Part shown: positions 1 through 6,412 of the stretch, piece by piece | How positions within the stretch are numbered: the stretch's first letter is position 1 | Layout of the letters: each line of letters starts with the position of its first letter | NCBI GenBank assembly: GCA_028290225.1 | Contig: JAQGKH010000313.1 | Coordinates: 1 to 20,727 of the forward strand | Length of the DNA stretch: 20,727 bases | From: Devosia sp. | Lineage (GTDB): Bacteria > Pseudomonadota > Alphaproteobacteria > Rhizobiales > Devosiaceae | Direction of reading: 5' to 3' | The notes under the pieces: generated by a model | Told to the model about the DNA's origin: nothing | What the model saw: the letters and a program-made list of their open reading frames with translations, nothing else | Database searches by the model: none | Made by a program: the position numbers and the translations under genes

Positions 1-1683
1 GCGTTGCTCATCGCGACGTACCGCCTCGATGTCATGGCGTTGCCGATCGAGATACACGGCATACTGTGCATCAACGCCGAGTTGCTCCATGGTCGCCGGC
101 GCAATATCAGCCGTTTCTGGCCAAAGCCGTGCCAGGTCAGCCGCCTGCAGATCGGGGTAGGACAGCAGCTCGAAGGCGGATCGCGACTGGCCGTCGGCGT
201 TCACCGCTATCCCGGCGCGGCGGGCTACTGTGGGGCTGACGCGCAAGGACTGCAGCAGATGGCGACCGGCATCAAGAGCGGCGGCTTTCTCGGTGTAGGC
301 CGCAGCTCGCATGGGGCCGACCAACCCCGTCGCTATCCCAAGTGGCGTCAATCTCTGGTCGGCGTTGTCGGCTCGGAGGTGCAGGCGGAACTCGGCGCGC
401 GAGGTGAACATCCGATAGGGCTCGGAAACGCCGCGCGTCACCAGATCGTCTACCATAACGCCGATATAGCTTTGGGTCCGCGACAGGATAAGCGGCTCGC
501 GCCCCTGCACGGCGGCAGCGGCGTTGGCGCCGGCGAGCAGGCCCTGCGCCCCGGCTTCCTCGTACCCGGTTGTGCCATTGATCTGCCCAGCCAAATACAA
601 GCCGGGCAGGCGCTTCAGTTCCAGGGTGGAGCGCAGCTCACGCGGATCCACATAGTCATACTCAATGGCGTATCCGGCGCGGATGATCCGCACAGCTTCC
701 AGGCCCGGCATGGACCGCAGGAAGGCATACTGAACGTCCTCGGGCAAGGAGGTTGAGAGCCCATTTGGGTAGACAGTTCTATCGTCCAGTCCTTCCGGTT
801 CGAGGAAGATCTGATGGCTGTCCCGATCGGCGAAGCGCACGATCTTGTCTTCAATTGAGGGACAGTAACGCGGTCCCCGACTTTGAATTCGGCCAGAATA
901 CATGGCGGAACGATGCAGATTATCCGCAATAATGCGGTGTGTGTCTACCGTCGTCCGGGTGATATGGCAATCAACCTGCCGGTTGGTGATCGTCGATGTC
1001 AGCATCGAGAATGGCTCGGGCGGGTTATCTCCCGGCTGAGTCTCCAGCTGGCTGTAGTCGATACTGGTGCCATCCAGCCGTGCGGGTGTTCCGGTCTTTA
1101 GCCGCCCCAACTGCAGTCCGAGAGTTTCCAGACGAGTTGACAGTCCGAGCACCGGCTTTTCGCCGAGCCGGCCAGCCGGGGTGGTTTCCTCGCCCCGATG
1201 GATCAGCCCGCGCAGGAAGGTGCCCGTGGTGAGCACAACCGATTGCGTACTGAACGAGCGTCCATCCAGCAGGACCACCCCGGAAACCCTGCCGTCGGGG
1301 CCGACAACCAAGTCATCGACTTCCCCTTCGATGACCTCAAGATTGTCTTGCGCGCTAATCGCGGCCTGCATGGACTGGCGGTAAAGCTGGCGATCTGCCT
1401 GGGCGCGCGGCCCGCGGACTGCGGGGCCCTTGCGGCGGTTGAGCACCCGGAACTGAATGCCGGCCTTGTCAGCCACCTGCCCCATCAGCCCATCCAGCGC
1501 ATCAATTTCGCGGACGAGGTGGCCCTTGCCCAATCCGCCAATGGCTGGATTGCAGCTCATCTCACCAATGGTGGCAAAGCGATGCGTGATCAAGGCGGTT
1601 GGCACACCCATGCGCGCAGCGGCGGCTGCCGCTTCGCAACCGGCATGGCCGCCCCCCACCACAACAACCGCATAATCCGTCAT
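1..1683 (-). CDS. mnmG: tRNA uridine-34 5-carboxymethylaminomethyl modification enzyme MnmG (GidA), C-terminus cut by window edge
   Basis: With MnmE, MnmG installs the carboxymethylaminomethyl group on U34 of certain tRNAs in the cytoplasm, using FAD. The 561 visible codons start MTDYAVVVVGGGHAGCEAA, with the FAD-binding GGGHAG loop at about residues 10-15. The conserved CNPAIGG block is near 44-50, and YLAGQINGTTGYEEAGAQG and the GVSEPYRMFTSRAEFRL block follow. The family is usually about 620 residues, so roughly the last 60 (the MnmE-contact end) lie outside the window. Two ATGs are adjacent (1686 and 1683). A GGAG motif ends 6 nt before the inner one and only 3 nt before the outer one, so I chose 1683. 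It follows mnmE in the same direction across a 66-bp gap that carries a parS-like site. Identification is certain; the exact start is not. Confidence 0.96.
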   Translation of the reverse strand, partial: MTDYAVVVVGGGHAGCEAAAAAARMGVPTALITHRFATIGEMSCNPAIGGLGKGHLVREIDALDGLMGQVADKAGIQFRVLNRRKGPAVRGPRAQADRQLYRQSMQAAISAQDNLEVIEGEVDDLVVGPDGRVSGVVLLDGRSFSTQSVVLTTGTFLRGLIHRGEETTPAGRLGEKPVLGLSTRLETLGLQLGRLKTGTPARLDGTSIDYSQLETQPGDNPPEPFSMLTSTITNRQVDCHITRTTVDTHRIIADNLHRSAMYSGRIQSRGPRYCPSIEDKIVRFADRDSHQIFLEPEGLDDRTVYPNGLSTSLPEDVQYAFLRSMPGLEAVRIIRAGYAIEYDYVDPRELRSTLELKRLPGLYLAGQINGTTGYEEAGAQGLLAGANAAAAVQGREPLILSRTQSYIGVMVDDLVTRGVSEPYRMFTSRAEFRLHLRADNADQRLTPLGIATGLVGPMRAAAYTEKAAALDAGRHLLQSLRVSPTVARRAGIAVNADGQSRSAFELLSYPDLQAADLARLWPETADIAPATMEQLGVDAQYAVYLDRQRHDIEAVRRDEQR

Positions 1684-1709
1684 CATCAACTCCATGGCTT
1701 CACGGGCAA

Positions 1710-1725
1710 TGTTCCACGTGAATCA
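1710..1725. other. parS: Candidate parS centromere site (ParB-binding)
   Basis: The 16-mer TGTTCCACGTGAATCA matches the widespread bacterial parS consensus TGTTNCACGTGAAACA at 15 of 16 positions; only position 14 differs (T for A). It contains the core palindrome CACGTG and lies in the short non-coding gap between mnmE and mnmG. It is about 4.3 kb from the proposed origin, and parS sites are normally origin-proximal. The match is seen directly; ParB binding is inferred. Confidence 0.75.
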
Positions 1726-1749
1726 TTGCCCCGCTTCGCACAACTCAGC

Positions 1750-3045
1750 TCATTTGCCGATACAGAAGCTCGTGAACAAGCGATCCAGTACCATTTCCGG
1801 GTCCAATCGCCCCACCAGACGCTCCAACGCTGCAGAGGCGGCGCGCAACTGTTCCGCGGCAAGCTCGGGTTCATGGAGCAATGTGGTGGCAACCCGAAGG
1901 GCATCCTGCGCCCCGGCAAGGGCCAGGCGGTCCCGCTCCCGGCTCAGCAGCGAGGTTTCGCCCCCAGCCAGTTCTGCGCCCAATTCCGCGAGGCGCGCCA
2001 AGAGGGTCTCAATCCCCTGCCCGCTTTGGCTGGACACCGCTAGATCGGCAGCTGACTGCCCGATGCCAAGATCTGCCTTGCTCGCCACACGCAGCACTTG
2101 GGGTAATCCCGAAGGAAGTTCCTCGTCAGCAATGTCGGGCGCTTGCAGCCACAAGATGAGGTCGGCGCTTTCCATCGCTTGTCGCGCCCGGCGCACGCCC
2201 TCGGCCTCGGCCTTGCTTTCGGTGTCCCGCAGCCCGGCAAGGTCGAGCAGCACAAACAATTGTCCCCCAATGTCGAGCGGCACTTCGCGCACATCGCGCG
2301 TGGTGCCAGCCTCATCGGTTACAATGGCGATGTCGGAACGCGCCAGCGCGTTCAACAGGCTGGACTTGCCGACATTGGGCGGACCAGCCAGTGCCACCCT
2401 GATGCCTTCACGCACGATGCGGCCATGCTCAACGCCAGCCAGCGCCACGGCAATGTCATTGCCGAGCGCTGCAAGACGGTCGGAAAAATTGCTCGGCAAT
2501 GCTTCGGTGACGTCACCCTCGTCGGAAAAATCCAGCCGAGCTTCGATTTCGGCGCGGAGGTCCAGCAACTCTTCGCGCCAGCTCGCGATCTTGTTGCTGA
2601 GCCCACCTTCAAGGCGCGCGAGAGCCTGACGGCGCTGGTTCTCTGTTTCGGCGTCGAGCAGGTCACCCAAACCCTCGACTTCCACCAGGTCGAGCTTGCC
2701 GTTTTCAAAGGCGCGGCGCGTGAATTCACCCGCTTCTGCCAGCCGGGCGCCCTTGCTGACGAGGAGCTTCAGGATCGCGCGCACGCCGGCGGGTGACCCA
2801 TGCACCTGCAATTCGGCACAATCTTCGCCGGTAAAGCTATGGGGAGCGGGAAAAAACACCACCAGCCCGCGGTCCAGTGCCGCTTCGGTGCCGACGGTTC
2901 GCAGCGTCAGCTGGCGCGGCGCGGGCACCGCACCCGTGACCTGCCGCAGCAAGGCCTGCACATCCGGGCCCGAAAGCCGGATAATGGCGACGCCCGAGGG
3001 CGTCGAGCCGGACGAGAGCGCGACGATGGTATCGCCCAAACGCAT
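1750..3045 (-). CDS. mnmE: tRNA modification GTPase MnmE (TrmE)
   Basis: This cytoplasmic GTPase partners MnmG in U34 tRNA modification, with a folate-derived C1 unit bound by its N-terminal domain. The 431-residue protein shows the folate-binding domain (about 1-115), a helical domain, and an inserted G domain. G1 is GPPNVGKSS near 221-229, the switch is AGTTRD near 246-251, G3 is DLAG near 268-271, and G4 is SKAD near 322-325. It ends in the diagnostic FCIGK tail with its conserved Cys. G4 has Ser where classical GTPases have Asn (NKxD), a mild variant. An in-frame TTG lies one codon upstream (3048), but ATG at 3045 is the likelier start, 22 nt after the rho stop. The small rho-mnmE gap suggests co-transcription. 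Length is normal. Confidence 0.97.
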   Translation of the reverse strand: MRLGDTIVALSSGSTPSGVAIIRLSGPDVQALLRQVTGAVPAPRQLTLRTVGTEAALDRGLVVFFPAPHSFTGEDCAELQVHGSPAGVRAILKLLVSKGARLAEAGEFTRRAFENGKLDLVEVEGLGDLLDAETENQRRQALARLEGGLSNKIASWREELLDLRAEIEARLDFSDEGDVTEALPSNFSDRLAALGNDIAVALAGVEHGRIVREGIRVALAGPPNVGKSSLLNALARSDIAIVTDEAGTTRDVREVPLDIGGQLFVLLDLAGLRDTESKAEAEGVRRARQAMESADLILWLQAPDIADEELPSGLPQVLRVASKADLGIGQSAADLAVSSQSGQGIETLLARLAELGAELAGGETSLLSRERDRLALAGAQDALRVATTLLHEPELAAEQLRAASAALERLVGRLDPEMVLDRLFTSFCIGK

Positions 3046-3067
3046 CAAACCGGCCCCGCCTGCGGCT

Positions 3068-4333
3068 TCAGGTGTTCATCGAATCAAAGAAGTCCGAATT
3101 GGTCTTGGTCTGGCGGATCTTGTCGGTGAGGAATTCCATGGCATCGATCGTGCCCATGGGCGTCAGGATGCGGCGCAGCACATACATCTTCTTGAGGATG
3201 TCGGCTTCCACCAGCAACTCTTCCTTGCGGGTTCCCGACTTGGTGATGTCGAGCGCGGGGAAGATGCGTTTGTCGGCAACCTTGCGATCAAGGATGATTT
3301 CGGAGTTGCCGGTGCCCTTGAATTCTTCAAAGATCACTTCGTCCATGCGCGAGCCGGTGTCGATCAGGGCCGTCGAGATGATGGTCAGCGAACCGCCATC
3401 CTCGATATTGCGCGCCGCGCCGAAGAAGCGCTTGGGCCGTTGCAGGGCATTGGCGTCAACACCACCGGTGAGAACCTTGCCGGAGCTTGGCACGACGGTG
3501 TTGTAGGCGCGCCCGAGACGGGTGATGGAATCGAGCAGGATCACCACGTCGCGCTTGTGCTCCACGAGGCGCTTGGCCTTTTCGATCACCATTTCGGCGA
3601 CCTGAACGTGGCGGCTCGCGGGCTCGTCAAAGGTCGAGGAAATCACTTCGCCGCGCACCGAGCGCTGCATATCGGTAACTTCCTCGGGCCGCTCATCGAT
3701 CAGCAGCACGATCAGATAGCATTCGGGATGGTTGGTGGCGATCGACTGCGCAATGTTCTGCAGCAGCACGGTCTTGCCGGTCCGCGGGGGCGCGACAATC
3801 AGGGCGCGCTGCCCCTTGCCCAGCGGCGCCACGAGATCGAGCACGCGGGCGGAACGATCCCGAACCGTGGGATCGGGCAATTCCATGCGCAGCCGCTCTT
3901 CGGGATAAAGCGGCGTCAGATTGTCGAAATTGACCTTGTGGCGAACCGCCTCCGGGTCTTCGAAATTGATGGTGTTGACTTTCACCAGGGCGAAATAGCG
4001 CTCGCCTTCCTTGGGGGAACGAATCTGGCCTTCCACCGTATCGCCGGTGCGCAGGCCGAAGCGGCGGATTTGCGAGGGGCTGATATAAATATCGTCAGGG
4101 CCCGGCAGGTAGTTGGCATCGGGCGACCGCAAGAAACCGAAGCCATCGGGAAGAACTTCCACCACGCCTTCGCCGGTAATATCAACTTCGCGCTCCGCCA
4201 ATTGCTTGAGAATGGCGAACATCAACTCCTGCTTGCGCATGGTCGATGCATTTTCAACTTCGTGTTCTTCTGCGAACACAAGAAGTTCGGCCGGAGATTT
4301 GGCCTTGAGCTCGCTGAGCTTCATATTCTGCAT
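3068..4333 (-). CDS. rho: Transcription termination factor Rho
   Basis: Rho is the hexameric RNA-dependent ATPase/translocase that ends transcription at Rho-dependent sites. From the chosen ATG the protein has 421 residues, starting MQNMKLSELKAKSPAELL, the usual N-terminus. The cold-shock-like RNA-binding motif GFGFLR is near 64-69, Walker A APPRTGKT near 181-188, Walker B VVILLDS near 263-269, and the Q-loop SGKVLTGGVD near 284-293. The frame stays open 48 codons further upstream, but that stretch resembles no Rho and was excluded. An inner ATG (MKL, 4324) is an alternative start. No strong Shine-Dalgarno is visible. A 171-bp leader with a strong hairpin separates it from hemJ, and mnmE follows. 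Rho genes are often autoregulated through their leaders; that is only an inference here. Confidence 0.97.
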   Translation of the reverse strand: MQNMKLSELKAKSPAELLVFAEEHEVENASTMRKQELMFAILKQLAEREVDITGEGVVEVLPDGFGFLRSPDANYLPGPDDIYISPSQIRRFGLRTGDTVEGQIRSPKEGERYFALVKVNTINFEDPEAVRHKVNFDNLTPLYPEERLRMELPDPTVRDRSARVLDLVAPLGKGQRALIVAPPRTGKTVLLQNIAQSIATNHPECYLIVLLIDERPEEVTDMQRSVRGEVISSTFDEPASRHVQVAEMVIEKAKRLVEHKRDVVILLDSITRLGRAYNTVVPSSGKVLTGGVDANALQRPKRFFGAARNIEDGGSLTIISTALIDTGSRMDEVIFEEFKGTGNSEIILDRKVADKRIFPALDITKSGTRKEELLVEADILKKMYVLRRILTPMGTIDAMEFLTDKIRQTKTNSDFFDSMNT

Positions 4334-4446
4334 GTAGAGGATGACCCTGCGGGAAATCGAAAAGGCGGAGAGGAGGGGGGTGTAAGGCCCCGCAAGCAAC
4401 CTGGGCGGTCGCGAAAGCGCGGAAGCATTTTGTTTCAGATAGCCCG

Positions 4447-4473
4447 GCTTGCCGCTCAATTCAAGCGACAAGC
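4447..4473 (-). promoter_or_regulatory. Hairpin in the rho 5' leader
   Basis: Read on the minus strand, GCTTGTCGCT and AGCGGCAAGC can pair as a 10-bp stem with one G-U wobble around a 7-nt loop. The corresponding plus-strand pair is a C-A mismatch, so the stem suits an RNA made leftwards, into rho. No T-run follows, so it is not an intrinsic terminator. It lies between the hemJ stop (4505) and the rho start (4333), where Rho autoregulatory leaders are found in other bacteria. The function is unproven. Confidence 0.4.
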
Positions 4474-4504
4474 GCATTGAAGGGCGAGATTCCCGCCTCC
4501 GAGC

Positions 4505-4930
4505 CTAAAAAGGCCGCACGATTACGGCAATAACAATGCCAATCATCAACACGGTGGGCACTTCGTTGAGAATGCGGAAATAACGCTGCGGCTTGCTGTT
4601 GGTGTCGGCGGCAAAGGCCCTGGTGTGGCCCACCAGCATGCCGTGACAGGCCGTCAGCCCGATCACGAACGCGGCCTTGAGCCAGGGCCAACCCTGGCTC
4701 CAATCCACCCCGCCCAGCGCAATCATCCAGAGACCGAACACGAAAGTCGCGATCATCGCCGGATTGATGATGCCCTTGAGTAGGCGCCGCTCCATGATCT
4801 TGAAGGTTTCCGACTGCGGCGAGCCGCGCTCGGTCACCGCATGATACACAAACAGGCGCGGCAGATAGAGCATGCCCGCCATCCAGGCAATCACCGCAAT
4901 CACGTGCCCCGCTTTGATCCATTCATACAT
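4505..4930 (-). CDS. hemJ: Protoporphyrinogen oxidase HemJ (CopD-like/UPF0093 membrane protein)
   Basis: HemJ oxidises protoporphyrinogen IX to protoporphyrin IX in the inner membrane and is the usual form of this step in alphaproteobacteria. The 141-residue protein begins MYEWIKAGHVIAVIAWMAGMLYLPRLFVYH, with the family's N-terminal helix and an early conserved His (His9). Further hydrophobic segments cover about 58-74, 83-101 and 122-139, giving about four helices. The start ATG lies 9 nt after the hemE stop, with an AGGA motif 7 nt upstream that overlaps the hemE end, so translation is probably linked. Sitting directly behind hemE fits a haem-synthesis pair. No ferrochelatase gene is present in this stretch. 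Length is at the lower end for the family but normal. Confidence 0.92.
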   Translation of the reverse strand: MYEWIKAGHVIAVIAWMAGMLYLPRLFVYHAVTERGSPQSETFKIMERRLLKGIINPAMIATFVFGLWMIALGGVDWSQGWPWLKAAFVIGLTACHGMLVGHTRAFAADTNSKPQRYFRILNEVPTVLMIGIVIAVIVRPF

Positions 4931-4939
4931 CAGGGCGTC

Positions 4940-5974
4940 CTATCCGTTCTTCACGAGGTCCACCAGCCGCTCCACATGGGCGATCGGAGTTTGCGGCACG
5001 ATGCCATGCCCCAGATTGAAGATGTGGGGGCGGTCCGCAAAGGCCGCGATGATCTGGCGGGCGCGATCTTCCATCTGCGCGCCACCCGCCACGAGCCGCA
5101 GGGGATCAAGATTACCCTGCACGGCCAAGTGTTTCGGCACGGCATTCCGGGCAAACTCCAGCGGCGTGGAATAATCCAGCCCCACCGCATTCACGCCGGT
5201 CGCAGCCACATAGCGCGCGATATTTCCCGCGGCACCGCGGGGAAAGCCGATGATCGGAGCGTTGGGCACGCGCCGGCGAACGCCTTCAACAATCCGCCGA
5301 TTGGGCTCGATGACCTGGGCAGTGAAGGCGTCCTCATCGAGATTGAGCGCCCAGCTTTCAAACAACTGCACCACATCGGCGCCTGCTTCGAACTGCGCCA
5401 CCAGATAGTCGATGCTGGCGGCAACAAGGATGTCCATCAAGGCCGCAAACGCCGCCGGCTCCTGCAGCGCAAAGATCCGAGCCGCAGCCTGGTCAGGCGA
5501 GCCGCGCCCCCCGATCATGTAGGTCGCCACGGTCCATGGCGAACCACAAAACCCGATCAGCGTCTTGTCGGCGGGCAATGCCACCTTCAAGCGCCGCAGG
5601 GTTTCCAGCACCGGCGCCAGATGCTCCAGCACCCGCTCGGGGCGCAACTGCCCCAGGCTTTGCGCGTTAACCGGCTCGAGCAGGGGCCCTTCGCCTTGTT
5701 CAAAGCGAACCGACTGGCCCAGCGCATCGGGGATCACGAGAATATCGGAAAACAGGATCGCAGCATCCAGGGGGAAGCGTCGTAAGGGCTGCAACGTCAC
5801 TTCCACTGCCAGGTCGGGCGAATAGCACAGATCCAGGAAGCCCTTGGAGCGGGCCCGCACTTCCCGATACTCGGGCAGATAGCGACCAGCCTGGCGCATG
5901 ATCCACATGGGGGGACGGTTCTGCCGCTCACCCAGCACGGTGGCGAGAAGAGGTTTGTGGGTCAAAGCGCTCAC
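4940..5974 (-). CDS. hemE: Uroporphyrinogen decarboxylase HemE
   Basis: HemE removes four carboxyl groups from uroporphyrinogen III to give coproporphyrinogen III in cytosolic haem synthesis. The protein has 344 residues from the chosen GTG. The signature MWIMRQAGRYLPEYRE is near 23-38, with Arg27 and Arg31 as substrate-binding candidates. FSDILVIPDALG follows near 75-86, including the catalytic Asp77. LIGFCGSPWTVATYMIGG, GLDYSTP and LGHGIVPQTP follow. The frame extends six codons to a TTG at 5992, but AAGGGAAAGGA sits just before the GTG at 5974, so that start is preferred. hemE flanks the chromosomal origin in Caulobacter and in several Hyphomicrobiales, and here it borders the candidate origin gap. 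hemJ follows 9 nt downstream. Confidence 0.97.
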   Translation of the reverse strand: MSALTHKPLLATVLGERQNRPPMWIMRQAGRYLPEYREVRARSKGFLDLCYSPDLAVEVTLQPLRRFPLDAAILFSDILVIPDALGQSVRFEQGEGPLLEPVNAQSLGQLRPERVLEHLAPVLETLRRLKVALPADKTLIGFCGSPWTVATYMIGGRGSPDQAAARIFALQEPAAFAALMDILVAASIDYLVAQFEAGADVVQLFESWALNLDEDAFTAQVIEPNRRIVEGVRRRVPNAPIIGFPRGAAGNIARYVAATGVNAVGLDYSTPLEFARNAVPKHLAVQGNLDPLRLVAGGAQMEDRARQIIAAFADRPHIFNLGHGIVPQTPIAHVERLVDLVKNG

Positions 5975-5997
5975 TCTTCCTTTCCCTTCCAAACCTC

Positions 5998-6033
5998 TGA
6001 AAAGACTCTTGTTCTTAGTATCTTCTTTATCAT
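5998..6033. other. AT-rich tract, candidate DNA-unwinding element
   Basis: By hand count 26 of 36 bases are A or T (about 72%), in a region otherwise rich in G and C. It lies on the hemE side of the proposed origin, just upstream of the hemE start, so it could also hold the hemE promoter. A GACTC (GANTC) site is at 6004-6008. Unwinding activity is an inference from composition and place. Confidence 0.45.
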
Positions 6034-6160
6034 GGCGGTGTTTTGCGCCAATTCACGGCCATCCACAATCGCTGTGGTGGCGACAGTCAGACGCATCGTG
6101 GTGGCAGCGGTCCTGTGAATCCAAATCGGTAGCTCTGTCCGGGCGTCGCCGCGCAAAAGG

Positions 6161-6176
6161 TTAACGCCGCATTAAC
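6161..6176 (+). promoter_or_regulatory. Exact CtrA-box match (TTAA-N7-TTAAC)
   Basis: The bases TTAACGCCGCATTAAC fit the full CtrA consensus TTAA-N7-TTAAC with the correct 7-nt spacer. CtrA is the alphaproteobacterial cell-cycle response regulator that in Caulobacter binds several such boxes in the origin to block re-initiation. It sits in the middle of the hemE-maf gap. Two near matches lie downstream. Binding by CtrA is inferred. Confidence 0.65.
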
Positions 6177-6204
6177 CCGCCGACTCCCGGAGTCAAGCGA
6201 TAGG

Positions 6205-6220
6205 TTAAGGCTGTGTAAAC
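6205..6220 (+). promoter_or_regulatory. Near-consensus CtrA box
   Basis: TTAAGGCTGTGTAAAC matches TTAA-N7-TTAAC at all specified positions except one (T to A in the second half). It starts 44 bp after the exact CtrA box. The 3' part also reads TGTGTAAAC, a weak 7-of-9 DnaA-box-like match, so the two proteins could compete here. This is speculative. Confidence 0.45.
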
Positions 6221-6303
6221 CTGCCTCGCCTCAGGGTTGACGCAAAAGAGTTTTCCCCAGAGTTCACGATGACCTCCAGGCGCCCCCTCCCAGAGTCCAG
6301 ATG

Positions 6304-6318
6304 TTAACGATTTACTAA
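6304..6318 (+). promoter_or_regulatory. Near-consensus CtrA box, origin right side
   Basis: TTAACGATTTACTAA matches TTAA-N7-TTAA except one base (C for T in the second half). The first half is TTAAC, as in the exact box. It lies about 95 bp before the maf start, so it could act on the origin, on maf transcription, or both. Confidence 0.4.
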
Positions 6319-6382
6319 AGAGGTCGAACAACTCGGCGCCTGGCCGGAATCTATGAGTCAAGAACACAGAGATCGCTTGAGC

Positions 6383-6403
6383 TGTGGATAGCAGTGTGGA
6401 AAA
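6383..6403 (-). promoter_or_regulatory. Pair of DnaA-box-like 9-mers before maf
   Basis: TGTGGATAG (6383-6391) and TGTGGAAAA (6395-6403) each match the DnaA box TTATNCACA, read on the minus strand, at 8 of 9 positions. They have the same orientation and a 12-bp period. Weaker 7-of-9 matches lie at 6059-6067, 6114-6122 and 6251-6259. The second box overlaps the GGAAAA that could serve as the maf ribosome-binding site. DnaA binding is inferred. Confidence 0.5.
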
Positions 6404-6412
6404 CATCCCGCC

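Larger units (their letters stand above)
6004..6359. promoter_or_regulatory. Cluster of seven GANTC (CcrM methylation) sites
   Basis: GANTC occurs at 6004-6008, 6117-6121, 6182-6186, 6190-6194, 6293-6297, 6347-6351 and 6355-6359. Chance expectation in 438 bp of this composition is roughly 1.7. Two pairs (6182/6190 and 6347/6355) are each offset by exactly 8 bp, and the first pair forms a 13-bp inverted repeat with arms GACTCC and GGAGTC. CcrM methylates GANTC in most Alphaproteobacteria and marks replication state. The sites are seen; the methylation is inferred. Confidence 0.6.
5975..6412. other. oriC: Candidate chromosomal replication origin (oriC) between hemE and maf
   Basis: This 438-bp stretch has no convincing gene and is the only long gap in the window. 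Genes point away from it on both sides (hemE and rho leftwards, maf and aroE rightwards). It holds a hemE-proximal AT-rich tract, three CtrA-box-like sites, seven GANTC methylation sites, two good DnaA-box-like 9-mers and some weaker ones. In Caulobacter and Rickettsia the origin lies beside hemE, and the Sinorhizobium origin also maps next to hemE. Origin activity is inferred from position and motif content. Confidence 0.8.

Noticed and set aside
4334..4477. A 48-codon N-terminal extension of rho
   Set aside because: The frame is open, but the residues do not resemble Rho. MQNMKL at 4333 matches the family start, and the stretch is better read as leader.
2696..4480. 594-codon plus-strand open frame antisense to rho and mnmE
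   Set aside because: It is the opposite-strand shadow of well-identified genes in GC-rich DNA; there is no family resemblance and no operon context.
4482..4497. Short GGCG/CGCC hairpin after hemJ as a terminator
   Set aside because: The stem is only 4 bp, with no T-run on the minus strand.
4911..4925. CACGTG in hemJ as another parS
   Set aside because: Only the 6-bp core matches; the flanks do not fit, and it encodes the family's conserved N-terminal helix.
5899..5907. TGATCCACA, identical to the Caulobacter G-type DnaA box
   Set aside because: It lies in hemE, where it is the complement of codons for the conserved MWIMRQAGRY motif, so protein sequence explains it. It cannot be counted as independent origin evidence.
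6161..6406. 81-codon minus-strand frame inside the candidate origin
   Set aside because: No supported ribosome-binding site, no recognisable family, and it runs through the CtrA, DnaA and GANTC sites. The gap is better read as non-coding.
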